Assembly (NCBI GenBank): GCA_963744255.1
Contig: CAVUSZ010000047.1
Location: forward strand, 62,001-126,000
Source of the DNA: DATEDA01 sp963744255
Lineage (GTDB): Bacteria; Pseudomonadota; Gammaproteobacteria; Burkholderiales; SG8-39
Reading direction: 5' to 3'
DNA: 64,000 nucleotides
Part shown: piece after piece, positions 53,330-61,228 of the stretch
Position numbering within the stretch: position 1 is the stretch's first letter
How the letters are laid out: every line of letters begins with the position of its first letter
Notes under the pieces: generated by a model
Seen by the model: only the letters and a program-made list of their open reading frames with translations
Told to the model about the DNA's origin: nothing
Database searches by the model: none
Translations under genes and position numbers: made by a program

Positions 53330-53919
53330 AACGCGGAGCCGTGCTCGCCGTGCTCGCGCTCGCGGCGTGCGCGGCGGTGGAGCCGCCGGCACCGACGATC
53401 CCGGTGCCTCCGACCCCGGCCCCTACGACGCCGGCGCCTACGACCCCAGCGCCGGTGGTCGAGGCCGACGAGTTGCCGGGAGAGCCGGCAGCGCCGACGA
53501 CCCCGGCGCCAGTGGTCGAGGCCGACGAGTCGCGCCAGGCGGCCGAGCTTCTGGGTTACTATCAGCGCGTGGCGGGTCTCGGGCTGGAAGAGCAGAAGCG
53601 CGAGCTGGCGACCGCGACGCAGTCGCTCAACCGGGAGCGCACCAACGCCAACCGCGTGCGGCTCGCGCTGGTCTACTCGATTCCCGGAACGGCATTCCAG
53701 GACGACGTCCGCGCGGCCCAGTTGCTCGAACCGGTGGCATCGGGCTCGGGCTCCGGCGCGCTTCGCCAGCTCGCGGGCCTCGTGTACGCGCAGATCAACG
53801 ACCGCGTGAAGACCCAGAAGCGCGCCGACCAGCTCAAGGAGCAGGTCGAGCAGCTCCGCGCGGTCGACAAACAACTCATCGAGCGGGGGAGTCAGACACC
53901 CCCGCCGCGGAAACCATGA
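53326..53919 (+). CDS. qseG: QseG-like lipoprotein
   Basis: 197-residue predicted lipoprotein: signal MKRGAVLAVLALAAC with a lipobox Cys at residue 15. A Pro/Thr/Val/Glu-rich low-complexity linker of two near-repeats (APTTPAPVVEADE) follows. Then comes a helical TPR-like domain (RQAAELLGYYQRVAGL...) and a C-terminal coiled coil (RADQLKEQVEQLRAVDKQLIE). Between glrK and glrR its enterobacterial counterpart is QseG (YfhG), which activates the kinase by contact. Sequence similarity to QseG is modest; position carries the call. Confidence 0.72.
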   Translation: MKRGAVLAVLALAACAAVEPPAPTIPVPPTPAPTTPAPTTPAPVVEADELPGEPAAPTTPAPVVEADESRQAAELLGYYQRVAGLGLEEQKRELATATQSLNRERTNANRVRLALVYSIPGTAFQDDVRAAQLLEPVASGSGSGALRQLAGLVYAQINDRVKTQKRADQLKEQVEQLRAVDKQLIERGSQTPPPRKP

Positions 53920-54054
53920 CCGAGCGGCCGCGCGAACGTTCGCAGGACTGCCGGCAGAACTGGGGATCCACGGGGGGGCATGCCCTCCCGGTCCGGCGTG
54001 GGGGCGATACTAGGAGCGTCCCCCCATGTTCGTGCGAGTGCTCCGGTACCGCGT

Positions 54055-55443
54055 ATGAATGCTAACCAAGCGCAGAAGATGGTTCTCGTCGTCGACGACG
54101 ATCCCGACCTCCTGAAACTGCTCGCGCTGCGGCTCAGCGCCGCCGGCTACTCGGCGCAGACCGCCGGAAGCGGCGAGCGCGCGCTCGCTGCGATCGCGGT
54201 GTCGCGACCGGACGTGGTCGTGACCGACCTCAAGATGGGCGGCATGGACGGCCTGGCGCTGTTCGAGGCGATCCAGCGCACGGCACCCACGCTGCCGGTG
54301 ATCATCCTGACGGCGCACGGGACGATTCCGGACGCGGTGGGCGCGACCCGGCGCGGCGTGTTCGGGTTCCTGCCGAAGCCGTTCGAGGCGCGTGAGCTGC
54401 TCGCGCAGGTCGAGCAGGCGTTGAAGCTCTCCCCGTCGGCGTCGGCCGAAGGCGCAGCCGACGACTGGCGTGCCGGGATCGTTACCGCCAGCCCTCAGGT
54501 CGAGGATCTGTTGCGGCGGGCGCGGCTGGTGGCGCAATCCGACGCGAGCGTTCTCCTCGTCGGCGCCAGCGGCGCGGGCAAGGAGGTGCTCGCGCGCGCG
54601 ATCCACCGCGCAAGCAAGCGGCGCGATGCGCCGTTCGTCGCGGTGAACTGCGCGGCGATCCCCGAGGCGCTGCTCGAGAGCGAGCTCTTCGGCCACCGCA
54701 AGGGCGCCTTCACGGGCGCGAGCTACGACCACAAGGGCCTGTTCCAGTCGGCCGAAGGCGGCACGGTGTTCCTCGACGAAATCGGGGACATGCCGGTCGC
54801 GCTGCAGGTGAAGCTCCTCCGTTCGCTGCAGGAGCGCGAAGTGCGCCCGGTCGGCGCCGCGCAGACGGTCCCGGTCGACGTGCGCATCATTTCGGCGACG
54901 CACCGCAACCTCGAGGAGCGGGTTGCGCGCGCGGAATTCCGGGAGGATCTCTACTACCGGCTGAACGTCGTGTCGTTCGCGATCCCGTCGCTCGCCGAAC
55001 GGCGTGAAGACGTCGTCCCGCTAGCGCAGCACTTCCTGGCGGCGACTGCCGTGCGCTACGGCAAGGACGTACGCGCATTCGCGCCGGAGGCGCTGGAGCT
55101 TCTGATCGCCGCGCCATGGCCGGGAAACGTGCGCCAGCTCGCGAACGCCGTCGAGCAGGCGGTTGCCCTTGCCACCTCGCCTATCCTGCCGGCCGCGCTC
55201 GTAGCCGCCGCGCTGAAGAGCGAGCCGGTCGGACTGACGCCGCTCGACGAGGCGAAGCGCGGGTTCGAGCGCGACTACCTCGTGCGGATCCTGCGACTCA
55301 CGCGCGGCAACGTTTCGCGGGCGGCGCGCCTCGCGCAGCGCAACCGCACCGAGTTCTACAAGCTGCTCGAGCGCCATCAGCTTCAGCCGGGGATGTTCAA
55401 GATGGAGAAGGGCGAGCGCAGCGCGCTCGCCGTCGAACGATGA
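54055..55443 (+). CDS. glrR: Sigma-54-dependent response regulator GlrR/QseF-like
   Basis: 462-residue NtrC-type activator. The receiver has DDD near 14-16, phospho-acceptor D58 and K in LPKPFEA. The AAA+ domain has Walker A GASGAGKE, GAFTGA (intact sigma-54 contact loop), FLDEIGDMP and the second-region arginine motif REDLYYRLN. A Fis-type helix-turn-helix (RGNVSRAARLAQRNRTEFYKLLERH) ends it. ATG 54055 gives MNANQAQKMVLVVDDD. Two TGTC-N10-GACA sites, the motif known for E. coli GlrR, occur 0.3 kb downstream. Confidence 0.9.
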   Translation: MNANQAQKMVLVVDDDPDLLKLLALRLSAAGYSAQTAGSGERALAAIAVSRPDVVVTDLKMGGMDGLALFEAIQRTAPTLPVIILTAHGTIPDAVGATRRGVFGFLPKPFEARELLAQVEQALKLSPSASAEGAADDWRAGIVTASPQVEDLLRRARLVAQSDASVLLVGASGAGKEVLARAIHRASKRRDAPFVAVNCAAIPEALLESELFGHRKGAFTGASYDHKGLFQSAEGGTVFLDEIGDMPVALQVKLLRSLQEREVRPVGAAQTVPVDVRIISATHRNLEERVARAEFREDLYYRLNVVSFAIPSLAERREDVVPLAQHFLAATAVRYGKDVRAFAPEALELLIAAPWPGNVRQLANAVEQAVALATSPILPAALVAAALKSEPVGLTPLDEAKRGFERDYLVRILRLTRGNVSRAARLAQRNRTEFYKLLERHQLQPGMFKMEKGERSALAVER

Positions 55444-55712
55444 GGAGCGCCTTGCGAGCGGCCGTGCTCGCGGCGCTGATCCTCGCCGCCGCCTGCGCGA
55501 GGAACGACGACCTCCGTCCCGGAGCGCAGAGCCCGGCGACCGTGACCGGCTCGGTCAACCTGTCGGGCTTTCCGCCTGAGTTCCGGCGCGGCTTCACCGA
55601 TGGCTGCGGCGCGGCGCGCGCGAGCGATACCGCGCAGCGCCCCAAGAAAGGGGAAGCGCAGTACGTCGCCGGCTGGCAGGACGGCTTCGACTACTGCAGG
55701 CCGCGCAAGTAG
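55440..55712 (+). CDS. Small lipoprotein, unknown function
   Basis: 90-residue predicted lipoprotein: MRSALRAAVLAALILAAAC with a lipobox Cys at 19. The body, GFPPEFRRGFTDGCGAARASD...GEAQYVAGWQDGFDYCR, has two similar Gly/Phe/Asp/Cys segments that could form a disulfide. The ATG overlaps the glrR stop (ATGA), so it is the last gene of the glr operon. No named family is recognised. Confidence 0.72.
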   Translation: MRSALRAAVLAALILAAACARNDDLRPGAQSPATVTGSVNLSGFPPEFRRGFTDGCGAARASDTAQRPKKGEAQYVAGWQDGFDYCRPRK

Positions 55713-55736
55713 CGCAGGGATTTTCCCGCACCTCCC

Positions 55737-55754
55737 TGTCGTCCTCCAACGACA
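55737..55754. promoter_or_regulatory. GlrR-type binding site 1
   Basis: TGTC-N10-GACA, the exact inverted repeat described for E. coli GlrR. It is 114 bases before the -24 element of the sigma-54 promoter at 55868, an upstream activator position. Confidence 0.8.
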
Positions 55755-55795
55755 CAGCCTGTCAGGGCGAACAATCGATTGCAGCCTGGCGGCCC

Positions 55796-55813
55796 TGTCG
55801 GGCACGAGCGACA
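55796..55813. promoter_or_regulatory. GlrR-type binding site 2
   Basis: Second TGTC-N10-GACA, 59 bases after the first and 55 bases before the -24 element. Two exact copies within 80 non-coding bases are most unlikely by chance. Confidence 0.8.
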
Positions 55814-55867
55814 GAGCGCGCCGTCGCCTGTACCGCAAGAGGTTGATTCACTTGAGATTGTGTGCGT

Positions 55868-55882
55868 TGGCACGAGGGTTGC
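55868..55882 (+). promoter_or_regulatory. Sigma-54 (-24/-12) promoter, GlrR target
   Basis: TGGCACG-N4-TTGC, a consensus sigma-54 promoter, 31 bases before the ATG of the next gene. The predicted start near 55894 leaves a short leader holding the GAAGGAG ribosome site. Confidence 0.85.
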
Positions 55883-55912
55883 GAGAGGGTGACCCGAAGG
55901 AGTGTCGAGGCT

Positions 55913-56281
55913 ATGGATGCGGCGATGCGCATCTGGCCGCATCTGCTCATCGTCGGAACCGTAGCGCTGATCGGGGTGGCCATCTTCGCGGGTCTGGTCC
56001 CGACGCGGAAAGCGGAGAAGTCCGAGGCGGCGCCGGACTCGCACCGGGCGGGAGCCTCGTCCTGTGCGAACTGCGGCACCGTCGAGGCGATCCGCACCGT
56101 CGTCGTCGCGGTCGGACCGGAAGGTGCCAAGCGCACCGTTTATCGCATCACGGTGCGGATGGACGACGGCTCGTACCGGACGCTGTCGCAGGCGCCGCCG
56201 CCGTCGGTCGCGGTGGGCGAAGCGGTGAGGATTACGGACGGCGCCATCGTCAGGCCGCCGTCGCAGGAGGTGAAAGGGTAA
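55913..56281 (+). CDS. Small membrane-anchored protein under GlrR/sigma-54 control
   Basis: 122 residues. An N-terminal helix (IWPHLLIVGTVALIGVAIFAGLV) anchors it. A short linker leads to a Cys pair (SCANCGTVEAIRTV) and a beta domain (TVYRITVRMDDGSYRTLSQAPPPSVAVGEAVRITDGAIVRP). This domain resembles the C-terminal part of glycine-zipper outer-membrane lipoproteins (SlyB-like) but without the zipper. ATG 55913 has a GAAGGAG site. It probably belongs to the envelope-stress response run by GlrK/GlrR. No precise function is known. Confidence 0.78.
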   Translation: MDAAMRIWPHLLIVGTVALIGVAIFAGLVPTRKAEKSEAAPDSHRAGASSCANCGTVEAIRTVVVAVGPEGAKRTVYRITVRMDDGSYRTLSQAPPPSVAVGEAVRITDGAIVRPPSQEVKG

Positions 56282-56366
56282 CCGCGGGCGAGTGCGCCCT
56301 GGAAAACAACGCGATCACATCCTCCCCGGGAGAGCTCTCCCCGAGCGTTTCATGAGCTCTCCATTC

Positions 56367-56402
56367 AGGCCCGCTCCCCTCCCCGCGGGCCTTTCTTTTT
56401 TT
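56367..56402 (+). terminator. Rho-independent terminator
   Basis: Perfect 8-bp stem AGGCCCGC / GCGGGCCT around a 10-base loop, followed by a T-rich run (TTCTTTTTTT). It ends the transcript of the GlrR-controlled gene 85 bases downstream of its stop. Confidence 0.9.
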
Positions 56403-56451
56403 GTGCGCTCGCGCAAAAAAAGGCCCAAGGCCCCGATACGAACAAGGGACA

Positions 56452-56482
56452 AGGGAAAGGGTGGGACCCTTCCCTTCCCACA
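56452..56482. repeat. Intergenic hairpin element, copy 2
   Basis: Second copy of the element at 5640-5671, in the same orientation. The 20-base core differs at one base; GTGGGA and TCCCAC arms enclose a 9-base loop. It lies between the terminator and the end of the convergent coiled-coil gene. Confidence 0.5.
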
Positions 56483-56521
56483 GGTCTCGGACGAACCGGT
56501 CGAGATCGTAGACATCGCGAT

Positions 56522-56869
56522 TCATGATGCGCCCAGCTTCGATAGCGCGCCGCTCAGCCGGGATCGCAGCGCCTGCTCGGTCTCGTCGGCGCCGTCGGCC
56601 GGTGAGTCGAGGAACGTCCCGATCCGTTCGACGGCGGCGGCAAGCTCGTCCATCCGCGTCAACCGCCCGTATAGGGCGGAGCGCTGCTCGAGGAGTGCGC
56701 CGAGCTGCTCGTCGCAACGGGCGATCGGCGTCGGGTAGCGGCTGATCTCCTCGTTCAGGTGCGCCACCCGGCGCTCGAGATGGGCACGCAACTCCTCCCA
56801 GAGCGCCGGCACTGCGGCGAGCCCCGCCGCATCGCCGGGCGCACTGCGGGTGCCGGGGGCTCGGGTCAC
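56522..56869 (-). CDS. Hypothetical coiled-coil protein
   Basis: 115 residues, rich in Ala, Leu, Arg and Glu. Heptad-like helices are visible (LWEELRAHLERRVAHLNEEI and ALLEQRSALYGRLTRMDELAAAVERI). No named domain is recognised. It is in the same direction as the peroxiredoxin gene and 4 bases after it, so the two are probably co-transcribed. It could be a cytoplasmic oligomer or scaffold. Confidence 0.5.
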   Translation of the reverse strand: MTRAPGTRSAPGDAAGLAAVPALWEELRAHLERRVAHLNEEISRYPTPIARCDEQLGALLEQRSALYGRLTRMDELAAAVERIGTFLDSPADGADETEQALRSRLSGALSKLGAS

Positions 56870-56873
56870 GCGC

Positions 56874-57533
56874 CTACTTCGGCTGCGGCACGATGCGCAG
56901 GTACGGCCGCGGCGCCTGCCAGCCGTCGGGGAACTGCTTCTTCGCCTCCTCGTCGGGAACCGAGGCGAGGATGATCACGTCCTCGCCCTGCCGCCAGTTC
57001 ACCGGCGTGGCCACCTTGTGCCTGGCGGTGAGCTGCATCGAGTCGAGCACCCGCAGCACCTCGTCGAAGTTGCGCCCGGTGCTCATCGGGTAGGTGAGCA
57101 TCAGCTTGATCTTCTTGTCCGGCCCGATCACGAACACCGAGCGCACCGTCGCGTTGTCCGCCGCGGTGCGCTTGGCCGCCTCGCCGCTCGCGTTCGGATG
57201 GATCATGTCGTAGAGCTTCGCCACCTCCAGGTTCGCATCGCCGATGATCGGGTAGTTGGGCGCATGCCCCTGGGTTTCCTCGATGTCGTTCGCCCAGCGC
57301 TCGTGATCGCCGACCGAGTCGATGCTCAGCCCCAGGATCTTGGTGTTGCGCCGGTCGAACTCGGGCTTCAGCCGGGCCATGTAGCCGAGCTCGGTGGTGC
57401 ACACCGGCGTGAAGTCCTTCGGGTGGGAGAACAGGATCGCCCACCCGTTGCCGATCCAGTCGTGAAACTTGATCGGTCCCTGCGTGGTCTGCGCCGTAAA
57501 GTCCGGCGCCTCGTCGCCTATACGCAATGGCAT
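56874..57533 (-). CDS. 1-Cys peroxiredoxin (Prx6 family)
   Basis: 219-residue thiol peroxidase reducing hydrogen and organic peroxides. PKDFTPVCTTELG holds the peroxidatic C45 with its T42 and Pro neighbours. C45 is the only cysteine in the protein, which fits the 1-Cys class. The long C-terminal domain (LRVLDSMQLTARHKVATPVNWRQGEDVI...PYLRIVPQPK) is typical of Prx6. It adds to the haem and cytochrome peroxidases elsewhere in the window. Confidence 0.94.
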   Translation of the reverse strand: MPLRIGDEAPDFTAQTTQGPIKFHDWIGNGWAILFSHPKDFTPVCTTELGYMARLKPEFDRRNTKILGLSIDSVGDHERWANDIEETQGHAPNYPIIGDANLEVAKLYDMIHPNASGEAAKRTAADNATVRSVFVIGPDKKIKLMLTYPMSTGRNFDEVLRVLDSMQLTARHKVATPVNWRQGEDVIILASVPDEEAKKQFPDGWQAPRPYLRIVPQPK

Positions 57534-57647
57534 GCTCAGCCTCCTGTAAGAAGTCCGATCGTCCGGAGATCGGATCGTACGAGCCGCACGGCCAACCGTT
57601 TATCCGCAAGTCGCCGCGCGGATCCGGAAATCGCAAGCCTAGCGCTT

Positions 57648-58445
57648 CTAGACCGCTATCGGTGCCTTGATGGCAGGGTGCGGGTCGTAGCCTTCGAGAG
57701 TGAAATCCCCGTACTCGAAGCCGAAGATGTCCTTCACCGCCGGGTTGAGCCTGAGCCGCGGGAAGGGCCGCGGCGTGCGCGCGAGCTGCTCGCGCGCCTG
57801 GTCCAGATGGTTGAGATAGAGATGCGCGTCGCCCAGCGTATGCACGAACTCGCCCGGCTTCAGCCCGGTCACCTGCGCGATCATCCGCGTGAGCAGCGCG
57901 TAGGAGGCGATGTTGAACGGCACGCCGAGGAAGATGTCGGCGCTGCGCTGGTAGAGCTGGCACGAGAGCCGGCCCTCCGCCACGTAGAACTGGAAGAGGG
58001 CGTGGCATGGCGGCAGCGCCATGCGCTCGACGTCGGCCGGGTTCCAGGCGGTGACGAGGTGGCGGCGCGAGTCGGGCTTCGTCCGGATCGACTCGACCAC
58101 GCGTGCTATCTGGTCGATGATCCCGCCGTGACGGTCGGGCCAGTTGCGCCACTGGTAGCCGTAGACGGGGCCGAGATCGCCGTCGGGGCCGGCCCACTCG
58201 TCCCAGATCGTCACGCCTCGTTCCTGCAGCCAGCGCACATTCGTGTCGCCGCGCAGGAACCAGAGCAGCTCGTAGATGATCGACTTGAGGTGGAGCTTCT
58301 TTGTCGTGAGCAGCGGAAAGCGGTCGGAGAGGTCGAACCGCATCTGCCAGCCGAACACCGATCGCGTGCCGGTTCCCGTGCGATCGCTCTTGGGGTGACC
58401 CCGCTCGAGCACGTGCCCCATGAGATCGAGATAGGCCTGTTCCAT
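57648..58445 (-). CDS. thyA: Thymidylate synthase
   Basis: Converts dUMP to dTMP with methylenetetrahydrofolate. 265 residues, E. coli-like length. It has KSDRTGTGTRSVFG (Arg for dUMP phosphate), ELLWFLRGDTNV, WDEWAGPDGDLGPVYGYQWR, ALPPCHALFQFYV with the catalytic Cys, and YQRSADIFLGVPFNIASYA. The start at 58445 (MEQAYLDLM) fits relatives. The invariant residues are present and the frame is intact. Confidence 0.97.
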   Translation of the reverse strand: MEQAYLDLMGHVLERGHPKSDRTGTGTRSVFGWQMRFDLSDRFPLLTTKKLHLKSIIYELLWFLRGDTNVRWLQERGVTIWDEWAGPDGDLGPVYGYQWRNWPDRHGGIIDQIARVVESIRTKPDSRRHLVTAWNPADVERMALPPCHALFQFYVAEGRLSCQLYQRSADIFLGVPFNIASYALLTRMIAQVTGLKPGEFVHTLGDAHLYLNHLDQAREQLARTPRPFPRLRLNPAVKDIFGFEYGDFTLEGYDPHPAIKAPIAV

Positions 58446-58538
58446 CGCTGCAAGTATAGCGGCGGGGCGCAAACTCTCGTCCCCACATTTCGAGAGCCCG
58501 GGGGCGCGTGGCGCCGGTTCTCCGGCGGGCGCGGTGCT

Positions 58539-59774
58539 TCAGTGGGCGATGTAGTTGAACAGCTCCCGCGCCGATTGGAAGCGCGCATCGGGACGCTTCG
58601 CGAGCAGGCGGTCGACGATCGGCTGGTAGCCTGCGAGGCGCTTCGGCAGCCGCGGGACCTCGCCATGCACGTGCTGGTAGGCGAGCGCCGAGGCGTTGTC
58701 ACCCGCGTAGGGCTGCCTGCCGGTCAGCATCTCGTACAGGATGACCCCGGTCGAATAGAGATCGCCGCGCTCGTCGTGCGGGTGGCCGAGGCACTGCTCC
58801 GGGCTCATATAGAGCGGCGTCGCCATCACCATCCCCTTCTGGGTGAGCGTCGTCGTCGCGTCGAGCTCCCGCGCGAGCCCGAAATCGAGGATCGCGAGCC
58901 GGTGATTGGCACGAAACATGATGTTCTGCGGCTTGAGGTCGCGGTGGACGACGCCGGCGGTGTGGACGGCGTCGAGGGCCTCGGCCATCTGGACCAGGAT
59001 CTTGAGCGCACCCATCGAGCTGATCCCCTTCTGGATGCGCTCGGAGAGGTCGCCTCCGGGAAAATACTCCATCGCGAGCCACGGGTTCTCGGCGCTGAAC
59101 CCCTGGTCGAAGATCATTACGACGTGCTCGTTCTGGAGGCGCTGGATGATCTTGTACTCGCGCACGAACCGCGCCTGCGACTGCGGATCGCCCGCGAGGC
59201 GGGTGTCGAGCATCTTCAAGACGAGCTGTAGGCCGTCGGACTCGCGCTCGGCCAGGTAAACGCGCGACATCCCGCCCTCGCCGATCTTCCGCAGCACGCG
59301 GTATCCCGACACGCCGACCTGGTCGGCGCCGGCCGGCTGGCCGATCTCGCCGACCTTGAGGCTCTGGGTCGACCGCAGCATCTCGCGGGAGATCTCGACC
59401 GACTCGATCATCGCCTCCTTGATCGCCATCGCGAGGCGGATCGGCGTGAGATCGGGCTTCTTGAGGTAATCGGCGGCGCCGGCCTTGACCGCTTTCACCG
59501 CCATGTCCTCGCCGCCGGTCTCGGAGAGCACGAGCGTCGGCGGCACGTGGCCCTCGGTGCGGAACTCGTTGAGCCACGCGAGCCCGTCCGCGCCCGCGCC
59601 CGGAACGTCGTCGAGCAGCAGCACGTCGTAGCGCCGCCAGTCGAAGCCGACTGCCGGCCGGCCCTGCGTGGCCGGGTCCCAGAGCGTCAGCGCCGCGTCC
59701 GGCATCGCCGCGGCGAGGTACTGCGTGACGCGGCTGCGGAACTCCGGGGAGTCGTCGATGACGAGGACGCGCAT
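58539..59774 (-). CDS. Response-regulator receiver fused to Ser/Thr protein kinase
   Basis: 411 residues. Residues 1-125 form a receiver domain (VLVIDDSPEFRSR; acceptor D55 in VLLLDDVPG; K in YLKKPDL). Residues 150-411 form a eukaryotic-type kinase: GEGGMSRVYLA, LVLKML, HRDLKPQNI, DFGLARE and TPLYMSPEQ. There is no membrane helix. This fusion would let a histidine kinase control a Ser/Thr kinase directly; the partner kinase is not adjacent. The start at 59774 is chosen for a compact receiver N-terminus. Confidence 0.87.
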   Translation of the reverse strand: MRVLVIDDSPEFRSRVTQYLAAAMPDAALTLWDPATQGRPAVGFDWRRYDVLLLDDVPGAGADGLAWLNEFRTEGHVPPTLVLSETGGEDMAVKAVKAGAADYLKKPDLTPIRLAMAIKEAMIESVEISREMLRSTQSLKVGEIGQPAGADQVGVSGYRVLRKIGEGGMSRVYLAERESDGLQLVLKMLDTRLAGDPQSQARFVREYKIIQRLQNEHVVMIFDQGFSAENPWLAMEYFPGGDLSERIQKGISSMGALKILVQMAEALDAVHTAGVVHRDLKPQNIMFRANHRLAILDFGLARELDATTTLTQKGMVMATPLYMSPEQCLGHPHDERGDLYSTGVILYEMLTGRQPYAGDNASALAYQHVHGEVPRLPKRLAGYQPIVDRLLAKRPDARFQSARELFNYIAH

Positions 59775-59778
59775 GCGA

Positions 59779-60186
59779 TTACGGTGGCGGCGGCTCGGAC
59801 GATGATAGCCCCTTCCGGGGCGCCGCTTCACGTGGCGGAAGGAGCCAGAGTGTGACGGCTACCGCAATCCCGAAGAGGACATAGGCGACGGTGAACACCC
59901 CCTCGGGCATATCGTAATAGAGGAGCCGGCTCACCCAGCGCCCGACGAAGCTCGGACCGCCGGGGCTCGCGCGCCGCAGCGCGTCCTCCCAGACCGTCAG
60001 CGGGCAGGTGACGCCGACGAGGGCTTCGAGCGCGACGAACGCGATCGCCGCGAGGTGCGCGTAGCGGAATGTGCGGTTGCGGACCCACCGCCAGCCGAGC
60101 GCGCCGCCGACGAGGATCAGCGCGAAGCCGCCGACGACAAACAGGACGAACGCGGAGTGGACGAGGAGGACGAGGTCGGCAGGCAC
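59779..60186 (-). CDS. DUF2784 membrane protein
   Basis: 135 residues, four predicted helices (LVHSAFVLFVVGGFALILVGG, AHLAAIAFVALEALVGVTCPLTVWEDALR, FTVAYVLFGIAVAVTLWLLPP). The LVHxxFVLFVVxG start and CPLTxWExxLR motif mark the DUF2784 family, whose function is unknown. It lies 4 bases upstream of the receiver-kinase gene and may be co-transcribed with it. Confidence 0.85.
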   Translation of the reverse strand: MPADLVLLVHSAFVLFVVGGFALILVGGALGWRWVRNRTFRYAHLAAIAFVALEALVGVTCPLTVWEDALRRASPGGPSFVGRWVSRLLYYDMPEGVFTVAYVLFGIAVAVTLWLLPPREAAPRKGLSSSEPPPP

Positions 60187-60270
60187 GGGGAACGCCAGGA
60201 ACGCGCGACGCAGGCCGATCCGTCATTCCGCCGCGCTGTTTGCGCTTCTCTGCGCCCTCTCCGTCGAGGT

Positions 60271-61116
60271 CTATGGCGCGGCGCCGACCGCGCGAGGTCG
60301 CGCCGGATCGGCGATCCACTCGCTCCACGACCCGGGGTAGAGCTTGCTGCCCGACAGGCCGGCGACCTCCATGGCGAGGAGGTTGTGGCAGGCGGCGACA
60401 CCCGAGCCGCAGGCGTGCACGACGGCGTCCGGCGCGAGGCCGCCGATCAGCGCCCGGAATTCCTCGCGCAGCCGTTCCGCGGGCTTGAAAGCCCCGTCTT
60501 CGAGGTTCTCGCGGACGAACCGATTGATCGCACCAGGGATGTGCCCGGCGACCGGATCGATCGGCTCGACTTCACCGCGATAGCGTTCGGCCGAGCGCGC
60601 GTCCACGAGCTTCATCCCGGGACTGCGTAGCCGCGCAAGCAGGAAGCCGGCGTCGACGGCGAGCGGCCGGGGCCGCGGCTCGAACCGCGCCGGCGTCGCG
60701 CGGGGCGACTCGGCGGCAACGCGACGCTCCTCCCGCAGCCACTTCCCGAGTCCGCCGTCTAGCACCGCGACCGCGTCGTGGCCGAGCCATCGCAGCATCC
60801 ACCACAGGCGCGCCGCGTTCACCCCTCCTTGCGCGTCGTAGGCGACCACCTGCGTGTCCGGGCCGACGCCGGCGGTGCCGAGCTTCGCGGCGAACACCGC
60901 GGGGTCGGGTAGCGGATGCCGGCCATTCTCGCCGGTCGCGCGCCCCGCGAGGTCCTCGTCCATGTGCATGAACCGGGCGCCGGGGATGTGCGACTGCCGG
61001 TACTCGATGCGCCCGAGACCCGGTTGCGCGAGGTCGTGGCGACAGTCGAAGACCACCCAGCGCGGATCGTCGAGATGACGGGCGAGTTCGTCAGTGGCAA
61101 CGAGCGTCGTGAACAT
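60271..61116 (-). CDS. Two-domain rhodanese (sulfurtransferase)
   Basis: 281 residues with tandem rhodanese domains. The inactive N-terminal domain has DCRHDLAQPGLGRIEYRQSHIPGARF. The C-terminal domain has DARSAERYRGEVEPIDPVAGHIPGA and the active-site loop ACGSGVAACHNLLAM, where the first Cys is catalytic. CGSGVTAC-type loops are typical of 3-mercaptopyruvate/thiosulfate sulfurtransferases. The start at 61116 (MFTTLVATDELA) is the natural domain start. Confidence 0.9.
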   Translation of the reverse strand: MFTTLVATDELARHLDDPRWVVFDCRHDLAQPGLGRIEYRQSHIPGARFMHMDEDLAGRATGENGRHPLPDPAVFAAKLGTAGVGPDTQVVAYDAQGGVNAARLWWMLRWLGHDAVAVLDGGLGKWLREERRVAAESPRATPARFEPRPRPLAVDAGFLLARLRSPGMKLVDARSAERYRGEVEPIDPVAGHIPGAINRFVRENLEDGAFKPAERLREEFRALIGGLAPDAVVHACGSGVAACHNLLAMEVAGLSGSKLYPGSWSEWIADPARPRAVGAAP

Positions 61117-61228
61117 GTCGTGTCGACTATAACAGGACCGGGCCATAATTCGAGCTTGCTGGGGACCTCTGAGATGGGGGATCTACAAGCGGGCCGTCCG
61201 CCCTTGTTCGTTCCCCGGAGGAGCTGCC

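Noticed and set aside
56250..56530. Short frames on both strands around the terminator
   Set aside because: They run through a terminator hairpin and an intergenic repeat and lack ribosome sites or family resemblance.
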